Shown: in pieces, positions 1 through 8,675 of the stretch
How the letters are laid out: each line of letters begins with the position of its first letter
How positions within the stretch are numbered: the first letter of the stretch is position 1
Source: an uncultured Zoogloea sp.
GTDB lineage: Bacteria; Pseudomonadota; Gammaproteobacteria; Burkholderiales; Rhodocyclaceae
NCBI GenBank assembly: GCA_937967645.1
Contig: CALBTT010000014.1
Location: 1 to 36,080, forward strand
DNA length: 36,080 nt
Direction: 5' to 3'
The notes under the pieces: model-generated
Seen by the model: the letters and a program-made list of their open reading frames with translations, nothing else
The model's database searches: none
What the model was told of the DNA's origin: nothing
Made by a program: the position numbers and the translations under genes

Positions 1-1823
1 CCCTGAGCTTCATCACCGCCCCGGACTTCGAAGCGCCGACCGATGTGGGCGCCGACAACATCTACGACGTGACCGTGCAAGTCAGCGATGGCACCGGCGG
101 AACGGCGAGCCAGGCCATCACGGTGACCATCAAACCCGACAATGCCAGTGCTCCTGTGATCACCAGCAGCGCCACCGCCAGTGTTCCTGAGAACACCACG
201 GCCGTGCTGACGGTCACCGCTACCGACGCCGACCTCCCGGCTCAGACCCTGACCTACAGCATCCTCGGCGGTGCCGATGCCTCGAAGTTCCAGATCGACG
301 CCAGCACTGGCGCCCTGAGCTTCATCACCGCCCCGGACTTCGAAGCGCCGACCGATGTGGGCGCCGATAACATCTACGACGTGACCGTGCAGGTCAGTGA
401 CGGGGCAGGGGGGACGGCGAGCCAAGCGATTACGGTAACGGTCACCCCAGGCAACGACAGTGCTCCTGTGATCACCAGCAGCGCCACAGCAACTGTTCCC
501 GAGAACACCACGACTGTTCTGACGGTCACCGCCACGGACGCAGACCAGCCACCGCAGACCCTGACGTACAGCATTATCGGCGGTGCCGATGCCGCTAAAT
601 TCCAGATTGACGCCAACACTGGCGCCCTGAGCTTCATCACCGCCCCGGACTTTGAAGCGCCGACCGACGCGGGTGGCAACAACATCTACGACGTGACCGT
701 ACAGGTCAGCGACGGGGCTGGTGGTACGACGAGCCAGGCGATCAGTGTGATGGTCACGCCGGTCAACGACAACATCCCAGTCATCACCAGCAGCGCTACG
801 GCAAGTGTTTCGGAGAACGGTACGCTCGTCCTGATCGTGACGGCCAAGGATGCGGACCTCCCGGCGCAGGCCCTGACCTACAGCATCGTCGGCGGCGCCG
901 ACGCTGCGAGATTCCAGATCGATGCCAGTACCGGTGCCCTGACTTTCATCACTGCTCCGGACTTCGAAGCGCCGACCGATGCACTCGGCAACAACCTCTA
1001 CGACGTGATCGTGCAGGTCAGCGATGGCGCGGGCGGTTCAGCCACCCAGGGGCTCCTGATCAGCGTGCTCGACGTGAGGGACAGTTTCCCTCCAGTGACT
1101 GATCCCAATAATGGCAACACGCCCGGATCGAACGTATCTGGGCCGCCGGTTACTGGGGAGGGGACTCTGCCGGAACAGCCGGAGCTGCCGCAGCCAGCTC
1201 CCCAGCCGCCTCAGGGAGATAAGGTCCCGCTCCAAGCCAAGCCAAGGCCGGAGATGGTGACTGAGGATGTGCTCACAGTGCGTCCTGCAGTGTCGACCGT
1301 GGCGAGAGAGGCCGAGGGGACTTCGGTGCAGCCTGCGGAGACGCTGACCAGGCGACAGCTCGAGAGCAGGACGGCCTTGTACATGGAGCGTACGCAAGTG
1401 GTGCTGACCGTCGGTAGCCTCCCGAGTGAAGCCTTGATGGAGTTTCTGCTCTCCGGCGAGATGTCTGATGGTAGCGGGGGGGAGGGCAGGGCTGCGCGGG
1501 CGGTGATCGTGGCGGGCCGCCCCCCCTCTGCGCTGAATGAAGGTGTCAGTGAGGAGGCGCTAAGACGGTTGGAACTGGTCGGGGTGGCCAGCCTGGTCGT
1601 ATCCGTTGGCACGATCTGGTGGGCTACCCGCGCCGGTGGACTGGTTGCCAGTCTGCTGATGGCGGCACCTGCATGGATCACCTTCGACCCCCTGCGGGTG
1701 TTGGGGCCGCAGGATGAGGATGAACCGGATTGGAGCACGGAGGAGGGGGGGAGTGACGCGTCTGGTGAAGCGAATGTCGACGAGATGTTCGTCAATGTCG
1801 ATTATCGCGGGGCTCGGCGATGA
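1..1823 (+). CDS. Cadherin-repeat giant surface protein, C-terminal part (5' end outside window)
   Basis: The reading frame is already open at base 3, so the start lies upstream. It holds one partial and three complete cadherin-like repeats of 104 residues (312 bp), beginning near bases 147, 459 and 771. Each carries an ENTT/ENGT motif, a TATDAD-type calcium-site motif, a DAxTGALxF motif and a YDV.VQVSDG motif. Such repeats form calcium-stiffened rods in bacterial adhesins. After about base 1080 comes a Pro-rich linker, then a low-complexity segment, then a hydrophobic stretch (about 1570-1700) with a WWATRAGG-like motif and a DPLRVLG motif, and an acidic tail. No RTX glycine-rich nonapeptides are visible here. 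The C-terminus looks like one or two membrane segments rather than a classic type I secretion signal. Its stop overlaps the start of the next gene (ATGA), suggesting translational coupling to the diguanylate cyclase. A role in adhesion or biofilm is inferred. Confidence 0.85.
   Translation, partial: LSFITAPDFEAPTDVGADNIYDVTVQVSDGTGGTASQAITVTIKPDNASAPVITSSATASVPENTTAVLTVTATDADLPAQTLTYSILGGADASKFQIDASTGALSFITAPDFEAPTDVGADNIYDVTVQVSDGAGGTASQAITVTVTPGNDSAPVITSSATATVPENTTTVLTVTATDADQPPQTLTYSIIGGADAAKFQIDANTGALSFITAPDFEAPTDAGGNNIYDVTVQVSDGAGGTTSQAISVMVTPVNDNIPVITSSATASVSENGTLVLIVTAKDADLPAQALTYSIVGGADAARFQIDASTGALTFITAPDFEAPTDALGNNLYDVIVQVSDGAGGSATQGLLISVLDVRDSFPPVTDPNNGNTPGSNVSGPPVTGEGTLPEQPELPQPAPQPPQGDKVPLQAKPRPEMVTEDVLTVRPAVSTVAREAEGTSVQPAETLTRRQLESRTALYMERTQVVLTVGSLPSEALMEFLLSGEMSDGSGGEGRAARAVIVAGRPPSALNEGVSEEALRRLELVGVASLVVSVGTIWWATRAGGLVASLLMAAPAWITFDPLRVLGPQDEDEPDWSTEEGGSDASGEANVDEMFVNVDYRGARR
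147..1082 (+). repeat. Three tandem 312-bp cadherin-coding repeats (plus partial copy at 1-146)
   Basis: Units start at 147, 459 and 771 with an exact 312-bp period. A partial fourth copy fills 1-146. The copies are very similar at DNA level: the stretch after GCCCTGAGCTTCATCACC is almost base-for-base the same near bases 1 and 312. The third unit is the most diverged. Such similarity points to recent duplication or gene conversion and makes copy number uncertain in short-read assemblies. Confidence 0.9.
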
Positions 1824-3361
1824 AGCTTCCAGGATTTTCCCTGCGTCCAGTTGCGCGTATTGCGTTTGGCTTGGTGTCCTTGTTGCTGTCGCTGCTGATC
1901 AGCCTCGACTTCGTTTTTAACCTGCTGCCAGATCGCTTCGAGCACATCCGTCAAGGCCGCCAACAAGTCAGTGAGCACCTCGCCAGCCAGACAGCCAGCG
2001 TGCTGCAGACCGGGGATGCGATGGCATTGCACCGCATGTTGCGGGACGCGCTGCTGCGCCAGCATGACCTACGCGCCATCGCAGTCCGTCCGGCGAACGG
2101 CGAACAGCTTGTATCGGCGGGCGACTACAACACTCACTGGCATCCCCCGGAGGATGGTTCATCCACCCTGGATCAGATACGGGTACCCATTCTGTCCGGC
2201 GGAGTGGCCTGGGGGGAGATTCAGCTGGCTTTCCGTCCAGCCCTCCCCGAAACAGTTCTGGAATGGCTGCTCTACCCGAGCGTGGTGGCCCTGGGCATCA
2301 TTGCCGTGGCCAGTTATGCCGCGTTCTACCTCTACCTGAGGCGGGTCCTTGAATATCTTGACCCGACCAAGGCCATTCCGGATCGGGTTCGTACCGCCTT
2401 TGACACCCTTGGGGAGGGGGTGCTGGTGCTCGACAAGGACAGCCGGGTTGTGCTCGCCAACAAGGTTTTCCGCGGCGTTCATCCCGACGCCAGCGACACC
2501 ATGATCGGAAGAAAGATTGCCGAGCTGGATTGGTTGGTCGCCGGCTTTCACGAACACCATGCGCTCCCTTCCTATCCCTGGACAAAGGCGATGGAGCAGC
2601 GTGTGCAGATTCAGGACGAGCCGCTGGAGATCATCAGCCCGGACAGCGATGAGCCCAGGCGCATGATCTTGGGGTGTGCTCCCATTCTGGATGGGCGGCA
2701 GCGGCTCAGAGGCTGCCTGGTCACCTTCTCGGACGTGACCGCGTTACACCGGATCAATAATCAGCTGTTGGTGACTTTGAGTGACCTGGAAGCCTCCAAG
2801 GAAGAGATCCGGCGTCAGAACGAAGACCTGCATCGCCTGGCAACCCGGGATCCCATGACAGGCTGCCTCAACCGTCGCGCGTTCTTTGAGGCGGCCGACC
2901 CCCTCTTCGACAAGCTCAGGGCCAAGCAGGATGAACTGTGCTGTGTCATGAGCGACATCGATCACTTCAAGTCCTTCAATGATCGCTACGGCCATACGGT
3001 GGGTGACATGGTCATCAAGTCGGTGGCCAAGTGCCTCGGGTCAGAGCTGCGGGAAGTCGATCTATTGTGCCGATATGGCGGCGAGGAGTTCTGCATCCTG
3101 CTGCCCGGCTCGACCGCCGAGCAGGCTCAGGATATTGCGGAAAGACTACGGGCCGAGATCGAAGCCCATGCGGGGGCTGCCATTCGCGACATTCCCGGAA
3201 TCCGGATCACCTCAAGCTTCGGAGTGGCGTCGATAGCACAGGGCGCGCGGGATACCGCCGAGCTGATCGATCAGGCCGACAACGCCCTTTACCAATCGAA
3301 AAAGAACGGCCGTAACCGGGTTTCCATCTGGGCCGGGGAGCGCTCGGTGGGCGGCGGCTGA
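1820..3361 (+). CDS. Membrane-bound PAS-GGDEF diguanylate cyclase
   Basis: This 513-residue protein probably makes cyclic di-GMP from two GTP at the inner membrane. A transmembrane helix lies at about residues 10-32, a periplasmic segment follows to about 150, and a second helix spans about 155-178. A PAS-like domain (about 190-310) leads through a coiled linker into a GGDEF domain. The active site is GGEEF at residues 420-424, an active variant of the motif. An RxxD inhibitory site (R411-D414) sits five residues before it, so product inhibition is likely. The start ATG overlaps the stop of the cadherin gene by 4 bases and has only a weak ribosome site, consistent with translational coupling. 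This links messenger synthesis to production of the adhesin, as in other adhesin/c-di-GMP loci. The input signal is unknown. Confidence 0.93.
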   Translation: MKLPGFSLRPVARIAFGLVSLLLSLLISLDFVFNLLPDRFEHIRQGRQQVSEHLASQTASVLQTGDAMALHRMLRDALLRQHDLRAIAVRPANGEQLVSAGDYNTHWHPPEDGSSTLDQIRVPILSGGVAWGEIQLAFRPALPETVLEWLLYPSVVALGIIAVASYAAFYLYLRRVLEYLDPTKAIPDRVRTAFDTLGEGVLVLDKDSRVVLANKVFRGVHPDASDTMIGRKIAELDWLVAGFHEHHALPSYPWTKAMEQRVQIQDEPLEIISPDSDEPRRMILGCAPILDGRQRLRGCLVTFSDVTALHRINNQLLVTLSDLEASKEEIRRQNEDLHRLATRDPMTGCLNRRAFFEAADPLFDKLRAKQDELCCVMSDIDHFKSFNDRYGHTVGDMVIKSVAKCLGSELREVDLLCRYGGEEFCILLPGSTAEQAQDIAERLRAEIEAHAGAAIRDIPGIRITSSFGVASIAQGARDTAELIDQADNALYQSKKNGRNRVSIWAGERSVGGG

Positions 3362-3484
3362 GTCCGTTTCGTCGTCACTATGGGCTGCCGGTCACTGAAC
3401 GGCATCGCAAACGCCCATGCTGAGCGCCCGGGTGCAAGGTGGGTCTTGATGGGTCATGCGCTTCATCCTTGGAAAGACAAAAAA

Positions 3485-5029
3485 ATGGATTTTCTAGCCC
3501 CGAGCCCCTCACAGCCGCACCCCCAGACACCAAGCGCCAGCCACCCAGGATGGTGCGTCCTGATCGTTGACGACGAGCCCGAAGTTCATGCCGTTACCCG
3601 CCTGGCCTTGCGTGGATTCGAGTTCCAGCAACAGAAGATCGAATTGCTGTCTGCCCTGTCGGCGGCGGAGGCACGGGAGATCTTCAACCAGCGGGACGAC
3701 ATTGCCCTGGCCCTAGTCGATGTGGTGATGGAAACCGAGCATGCGGGCCTCGATCTCATCCGTGATATCCGGGACATCCGCAACAATCGCAAGACACGCC
3801 TGGTCCTGCGCACGGGGCAGGCCGGGCAGGCCCCCGAGGACTGCGTCATCCGCGATTACGAGATCGACGACTACAAGGAAAAGACCGAGCTCACGACGCA
3901 AAAGCTGCGCACCCTGCTGTACGCGAGCCTGCGCGCCTACCGCGACATCTGCATCATCGAAGCGCAGCGCGACGGCCTCCGGCGCGTGCTCGAATCCTGC
4001 TCAGCGGTGCAGAACAGCACCACCTTCAAGCAGTTTGCATCGGCGGTGCTGGGCCAGCTCACCGCCTTGCTGAACCTGGGCCATTCCGCGCTGTACTGCA
4101 TGGAGCTACCGGCCGATGACAGCAAGGAGCGGGAATCCCGGATCCTCGCCGCCACCGGTGACTTTGTCCGTTACATCACCGGCGCCTACTACGAAGCACT
4201 GCCGCCCGAGGTGGCCGCCCGCTGCAAGGACGCGATCGACCTCAAGCGCTCCCGCAATTACGACGATGCCTACGTGCTCTACATGCCGGGGAGGCTGGGA
4301 GGCAGCAACGTGCTCTACGTATGCCATTACCAGCCCCTCAGCGCGCTGGACAAGCAGCTCCTGGAACTCTACGTGCGCAACGTCGCCATCACCTTCGAGA
4401 ACATCAGTCTGTTCGATGATTTCCAGGAAACGGCCAAAGAGCTGGTCTACACATTGGCGGATGCGGTCGAGGCCCGCAGCCGCGAAACCGGCGCCCATGT
4501 GCTGCGGGTCGCCCTGATCAGCGAGCGGCTGGCTGAACTGTATGGACTGCCGGAGCGGGAGGTCTCGCTCATCAAGCTGGCTTCGCCACTCCACGATATC
4601 GGCAAGGTGGCCATTCCGGATGCGATCCTGCACAAGCCGGGCAAGCTCTCGCCGGAAGAGTGGGCCATCATGCAGAAGCACGTGGACTATGGCGTCGACA
4701 TTCTCAAGGGGTCCCGTCGTGAGGTCATGCAGATCGGAGCCCTGATTGCGGGCCACCACCACGAGAAATGGGATGGGAGCGGATACCCGGCAGCCCTGAG
4801 CGGCGAGGCAATACCCATCTGCGGCCGGATCACGGCCCTTGCGGACGTCTTCGACGCCCTGGGCGCCCGGCGGAGCTACAAGGAGCCCTGGCCGGACCAC
4901 CAGATCCGGAGCCATATCCTGGCAGAGCGAGGCAAACATTTCGATCCCACCCTGGTGGACCTCCTCATCAAACATTTCGAAGAGTTCGTCGCCATCAAGG
5001 AAAAACATCCCGACGAAGACGTCGAGTGA
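3485..5029 (+). CDS. Response regulator with REC, DUF3369 and HD-GYP domains (probable c-di-GMP phosphodiesterase)
   Basis: This is a 514-residue cytoplasmic regulator. A receiver domain (about residues 20-150) carries the VDDE acidic pair and a probable phosphorylated D79. It is followed by a DUF3369-like domain (about 150-320, a GAF-like fold) and an HD-GYP domain (about 325-505). The HD pair is H370/D371 in LHDIGKVAIPD, followed by a GHHHEKWDGSGYP motif with GYP at 433-435. HD-GYP proteins hydrolyse c-di-GMP to pGpG or GMP. The frame is open back to 3380, but the start at 3485 is preferred: it has GGAAAG 8 bases upstream and gives the normal family N-terminus. The histidine kinase gene immediately downstream is its likely partner. 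The 123-bp gap to the cyclase gene holds no clear terminator, so cotranscription is plausible. Confidence 0.93.
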   Translation: MDFLAPSPSQPHPQTPSASHPGWCVLIVDDEPEVHAVTRLALRGFEFQQQKIELLSALSAAEAREIFNQRDDIALALVDVVMETEHAGLDLIRDIRDIRNNRKTRLVLRTGQAGQAPEDCVIRDYEIDDYKEKTELTTQKLRTLLYASLRAYRDICIIEAQRDGLRRVLESCSAVQNSTTFKQFASAVLGQLTALLNLGHSALYCMELPADDSKERESRILAATGDFVRYITGAYYEALPPEVAARCKDAIDLKRSRNYDDAYVLYMPGRLGGSNVLYVCHYQPLSALDKQLLELYVRNVAITFENISLFDDFQETAKELVYTLADAVEARSRETGAHVLRVALISERLAELYGLPEREVSLIKLASPLHDIGKVAIPDAILHKPGKLSPEEWAIMQKHVDYGVDILKGSRREVMQIGALIAGHHHEKWDGSGYPAALSGEAIPICGRITALADVFDALGARRSYKEPWPDHQIRSHILAERGKHFDPTLVDLLIKHFEEFVAIKEKHPDEDVE

Positions 5030-5036
5030 TGTGCGG

Positions 5037-6695
5037 ATGTCCGCGGACGGGAAGGCAGGAGTGAAAGTCCAGGTTCAACGCAGCCTGTCGGTGAAGCTGA
5101 TCAGCGTATCGCTCATCAGCACGCTGGCTCTTGGACTGCTGATCAGCGCCCTCCAGATCTCGTCTGACTACGTCAAGACGCGCCAGTTGCCGGACGAAGA
5201 GATGGCGACGCTGATCAGCCTCCTGAGGGAACCTGCCACGGCCATCGTCTTCAGACTGGACCCGGGGACTGCCCACGAGTTGCTCAATGGCGCGCTGCGC
5301 CATCCAGCCGTGGCGATGATCCGCATCGTGCTGGCCGATGGCAGCGTTTTCGCGCAGCGGGAGCGCGCCCTCAACAACGCGGACAAGCGCCTGGTGAGTG
5401 ATCTGCTGTTCGGCGCGACCCGGCAGTACACGTGGGATCTGAACACCCGCTTCCCGACCGGCTCCGAGTTCCTCGGCCGGCTGGAGGTTACGGTGGACAC
5501 CTATCATCACGGCAGCGTCTTCCTTGATCGCATGCGCATCACCCTGGGGGGCACGCTGGTCTACGCCCTGCTGCTCAGCGTGATCACCCTTGTCCTGTTT
5601 TACCTGCTGGTTGCCCGCCCGTTGGTAAGCGTCATCGACTCCATCGCGCTCGTGGATGTGGACTCCCCCGAAAAAGCCCGCCTGAGCGAGCCGGATGGGC
5701 ATACCGATGATGAGATCGGTCTCCTGGTAAAGGTGACCAATGCGCACTTGCAGACGATCGATGCCAGCCTGCGCCATGTCCGCGAGGCTGAGGACAAACT
5801 CAAGCGCTATTCCGATTCACTCGAGTTCACCGTTGCCGAGCGGACCCGCGCCCTGTCGGACAGCGTGGCCCAGCTGCAGGCTACCCAGAATCACCTGATC
5901 GAATCCGAGAAGCTGGCTGCGTTGGGAGGCCTGGTGGCGGGAGTCGCTCATGAGGTCAATACCCCCCTCGGCATTGCCGTCACCGCGTCCTCGGTGCTGG
6001 GGGATGCCTTGAGCGATCTGCGGTCCGGCTTCGAATCACGCAGCCTCACCAGCGAGCGCTTCGCGGAGCTGCTCCAGGTCATTGACGATGGCAATACGAT
6101 GCTCGGGAGGAACCTGGAGCGGGCGGCCCACTTGATTCGTGATTTCAAGCAGACTGCGGTGGACCAGGTGGCGGAGACCTGTTGCGATTTCGATCTCCGC
6201 CAGGTGATGAACGCGCTCATCGCCAGTCTCCACCCGGAGACCGCCAAACGAGGCGTGATCCCCCGATTTGAATGCCCCGAGGGCCTGACCATGAGAAGCC
6301 TGCCAGGGGTGCTGACCCAGGTCATGACCAATCTCGTGGTCAACAGCCTGCGCCATGCCTTTGACGGCATTGCCTCCCCTCACATAGAGATCACCGCGCG
6401 CCAGGAAGGCGATCGGGTGATCATCGAATACCGGGACAACGGCGTTGGCGTTCCGGTAGAACTCCACGAACGGATATTCGAGCCGTTCTTCACCACCAGG
6501 CGAGGGCAGGGGGGCTCCGGGCTCGGGCTGAACATCGTCTACAACCTGGTGACGCGGAAACTGCTCGGGCGTCTGGACTTTCAGTCCGTGCCGGGTGACG
6601 GGCTTCGTTTTGTCATCGATGTCCCAGGACGTTTGCCGGTCGCCCATGAGAGCGCCGACAGTGTCCCGGGTGGGCAGGGTAGCAATCCATCATGA
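5037..6695 (+). CDS. Membrane sensor histidine kinase
   Basis: About 552 residues if the ATG at 5037 is used. An alternative GTG at 5061 has a better ribosome site (GGGAAGG, 5 bases before) and would remove eight residues. The first transmembrane helix is at about residues 17-40, a periplasmic sensor of about 125 residues follows, and a second helix lies near 165-195. A HAMP-like and coiled-coil stretch leads to the dimerisation domain with phosphoacceptor H305 in the motif GVAHEVNTPLG. The ATPase domain has an N-box (MTNLVVNSLRHAF), a G1 box (YRDNGVGVP), and a FEPFFTTRRGQGGSGLGL segment. There is no fused receiver, so it should phosphorylate a separate regulator, most simply the HD-GYP protein just upstream. 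Its stop overlaps the start of the solute-binding protein (ATGA), so the two are likely made together. Confidence 0.92.
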   Translation: MSADGKAGVKVQVQRSLSVKLISVSLISTLALGLLISALQISSDYVKTRQLPDEEMATLISLLREPATAIVFRLDPGTAHELLNGALRHPAVAMIRIVLADGSVFAQRERALNNADKRLVSDLLFGATRQYTWDLNTRFPTGSEFLGRLEVTVDTYHHGSVFLDRMRITLGGTLVYALLLSVITLVLFYLLVARPLVSVIDSIALVDVDSPEKARLSEPDGHTDDEIGLLVKVTNAHLQTIDASLRHVREAEDKLKRYSDSLEFTVAERTRALSDSVAQLQATQNHLIESEKLAALGGLVAGVAHEVNTPLGIAVTASSVLGDALSDLRSGFESRSLTSERFAELLQVIDDGNTMLGRNLERAAHLIRDFKQTAVDQVAETCCDFDLRQVMNALIASLHPETAKRGVIPRFECPEGLTMRSLPGVLTQVMTNLVVNSLRHAFDGIASPHIEITARQEGDRVIIEYRDNGVGVPVELHERIFEPFFTTRRGQGGSGLGLNIVYNLVTRKLLGRLDFQSVPGDGLRFVIDVPGRLPVAHESADSVPGGQGSNPS

Positions 6696-7462
6696 GCAGC
6701 GCACTCTGTCGCCTCGCGCTCGCTTTCGTCCTGCTGCAGCTTGTGCCGGCGGCAGGCCTGGCTCGCGAAACCGTCGTGATTGCCGCAGAGGACGACTGGC
6801 CTCCCTATTCGTCCCGCGACGCAGGCAGAACCGACCCGGAGGGGTTCAGCCCCGATCTGGTCCGTGCCGCCTTCGAGACCCAGGGGGTCGATGTCCGATT
6901 CCTCACCGTTCCCTTTGCCCGCTGCCTCCACTATGCGGAGATCGGCCGGGCGGTGGGCTGCTTCAATACCACCATCGTGCCGAGCAACAGGGATACCTAC
7001 TACTGGCACCCGACACCCATGTTCACCGAGGAGCTGGGGATTTTTGCCCGAAGCGACCAGCGCGATGACACCTTGTCCCTGAAAGACCTCGAAGGCCAGA
7101 CCGTGAGCGTCACCATCGGCTACACCTACCCGACGGAGTTCATGAACAACCCGAAGATCACCAAGTTTCCGGTCAACTCCGATCAGCAGCAACTGCGCAT
7201 GCTCGCCAGCGGGAGGGTCCGCTTTGCGGTGGTCAATACCACCCCCGGCCACCTGCGCCTCAATGCAGACCCGGGTCTCAAGGGCAAGATCCGCCAGGTC
7301 GGGCGGATCAGCGTGGATGGATTCTGGATCGCCTTCTCCAGGCGCCATCCGGACGGCAGGCGGATGGCTGACACCTTCGAGGCCGGCTTGCAGGCTTTAA
7401 AGGCAAGCGGCCGATACGACAGCATGATGCGCAGCCTCCGCAAGCGGGTCGGCATCCCCTGA
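6692..7462 (+). CDS. Periplasmic solute-binding protein, family 3 (amino-acid-binding type)
   Basis: A 256-residue protein with a Sec signal peptide: basic start, hydrophobic core, and likely cleavage after GLA near residue 24. The mature protein begins with the family-3 signature (VVIAAEDDWPPYS) followed by GFSPDLVRAAF, typical of PBPb/SBP_bac_3 proteins such as those of polar amino-acid ABC importers. No ABC permease or ATPase gene lies nearby. The gene overlaps the histidine kinase stop by 4 bases instead. The simplest reading is that it works as a detached ligand sensor for the kinase rather than in import. That is inference: the ligand is not predictable from the sequence, and orphan family-3 proteins also occur. 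Confidence 0.88.
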   Translation: MSSALCRLALAFVLLQLVPAAGLARETVVIAAEDDWPPYSSRDAGRTDPEGFSPDLVRAAFETQGVDVRFLTVPFARCLHYAEIGRAVGCFNTTIVPSNRDTYYWHPTPMFTEELGIFARSDQRDDTLSLKDLEGQTVSVTIGYTYPTEFMNNPKITKFPVNSDQQQLRMLASGRVRFAVVNTTPGHLRLNADPGLKGKIRQVGRISVDGFWIAFSRRHPDGRRMADTFEAGLQALKASGRYDSMMRSLRKRVGIP

Positions 7463-7464
7463 CA

Positions 7465-7480
7465 CGGCACCGTCGTGCTG
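7465..7480. terminator. Small stem-loop between convergent genes
   Basis: CGGCAC-CGTC-GTGCTG forms a 6-bp stem with one G-T wobble in the 27-bp gap between the solute-binding protein and exbD stop codons. There is no T-run, so it is only a weak terminator candidate. Confidence 0.25.
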
Positions 7481-7489
7481 CCGCTGGCC

Positions 7490-7912
7490 TTACTTGGCCG
7501 TGCCAGGCTCCGTCACAAAGGCCACCTTGCCCAGCCCGTGCCGGCTGGCGGCGGACAGCAGCTGGGCCACGTGATCGTACTCCGCATGCTTATCCACCTG
7601 CAGATGCAGTTCAGGCTGGGGCTGCTGGGCTGCGCTGGCCTCGAGGCGGGCGTCGAGGCTCTCGACCGCCACTGCTTCGCCATTCCAGCTGAGTGCGCCA
7701 TCCGCGTTGATCGACAGGCTGATCTTCTGCGGCTTGACCTCTTCCTTCTGGCTCGAGGCCTTCGGCAGATCGAGCTTCACCGCGTGATTGATCACCGGCA
7801 CGGTGATGATGAAGATGATCAGGAGCACCAGCATGACATCCACCAGGGGCGTCATGTTGATCTCGGACATTACATCGCCGTCATCGTCGAAATTGCTGGA
7901 ATTGAAGCTCAT
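7490..7912 (-). CDS. exbD: ExbD, TonB-system energy-transducing subunit
   Basis: A 140-residue inner-membrane protein with one N-terminal helix and a periplasmic domain. The SEINMTPLVDVMLVLLIIF segment carries the family-defining membrane aspartate, essential in ExbD/TolR/MotB proteins for proton-motive-force use. The C-terminal half matches the ExbD/TolR periplasmic fold. Its ATG overlaps the exbB stop by 4 bases (7909-7912), so it is translationally coupled. It is the last gene of the tonB-exbB-exbD operon, which is why it is called ExbD rather than TolR; no tolA, tolB or pal gene is present. Confidence 0.95.
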   Translation of the reverse strand: MSFNSSNFDDDGDVMSEINMTPLVDVMLVLLIIFIITVPVINHAVKLDLPKASSQKEEVKPQKISLSINADGALSWNGEAVAVESLDARLEASAAQQPQPELHLQVDKHAEYDHVAQLLSAASRHGLGKVAFVTEPGTAK

Positions 7913-8637
7913 TGCGCTTCCTTACGGGTGGGCAGCGGGTGGATCCGGGCGGGCTGGCGGCGCACCTTGCCACCGGTCACCAGGTAAGCGTGCAGGTCGT
8001 GGGCGAAGTGCTTCAGGCGGGCCAGGATCTCCTTGTTGCCGCGCACCAGGGCGTTGTAGCCAAGCACCGCGGGGATCGCCACCGCCAGGCCGCCGGCGGT
8101 CATCACCAGCGCCTCACCCACCGGGCCAGCCACCTTGTCGAGGGTGGCCTGGCCTGCGGCGCCGATGCCCACCAGGGCGTGGTAGATGCCCCAGACCGTA
8201 CCGAACAGGCCGACGAAGGGCGCCGTTGCACCCACCGAGGCAAGAATGGACAGGCCGCTCTGCATACGGCCGGTGGTGTCGTCGATGGACTGGCGCATGG
8301 TGCTGGTGACCCAGTCATTCAGGTTGAGCACACCGTGCAGTTCGTCCTGATGGTTGACGTGATGGCTGACCGCCTCGGTGCTCCGTGCGGCAAGATCGCG
8401 GAAGGGGTTGTCGGCGGAGGCGGGGGAGAGCGCCGCCATGCCCTCGTCAAAGCTGGTGGTGTGCCAGAACTGCTTGGCGCCCGCGCTCATGCGCCGCAGC
8501 TGGACCAGCCCCCAGGCCTTGACCAGGATGACCGACCAGGAAGCCAGCGACATGATGACCAGGATGATGGCCACCGCGTGGGAGACGCTGTCCCCCTGGG
8601 ACCAGATCTGGCCGAGACTGAAGGTGTGTTCGTTCAT
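7909..8637 (-). CDS. exbB: ExbB, TonB-system proton channel subunit
   Basis: A 242-residue inner-membrane protein of the MotA/TolQ/ExbB family. It has an N-terminal helix (about residues 17-38), a cytoplasmic region, and two further helices. These include the conserved segment around GATAPFVGLFGTVWGIYHAL and the later GEALVMTAGGLAVAIPAVLGYN helix. The length is typical for the short ExbB type. With ExbD it forms the channel that energises TonB. A good ribosome site (AAGGAA, 5 bases before the ATG) is present. It lies 38 bp downstream of tonB and overlaps exbD, so the three form one operon. Confidence 0.96.
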   Translation of the reverse strand: MNEHTFSLGQIWSQGDSVSHAVAIILVIMSLASWSVILVKAWGLVQLRRMSAGAKQFWHTTSFDEGMAALSPASADNPFRDLAARSTEAVSHHVNHQDELHGVLNLNDWVTSTMRQSIDDTTGRMQSGLSILASVGATAPFVGLFGTVWGIYHALVGIGAAGQATLDKVAGPVGEALVMTAGGLAVAIPAVLGYNALVRGNKEILARLKHFAHDLHAYLVTGGKVRRQPARIHPLPTRKEAQ

Positions 8638-8675
8638 GGGAGTTCCTTTGCGGGGGAAAGAGGGGATGGGAAGAA

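Noticed and set aside
1..1082. Repeats as CRISPR or intergenic tandem repeats
   Set aside because: The 312-bp units are in frame, coding, and match cadherin-type domains; there are no spacers or short direct repeats of CRISPR type.
3362..3484. Possible c-di-GMP riboswitch in the 123-bp gap before the HD-GYP gene
   Set aside because: Some GCAAA- and GGTGGG-like fragments recall the GEMM-I core, but the conserved core order and paired stems are not present.
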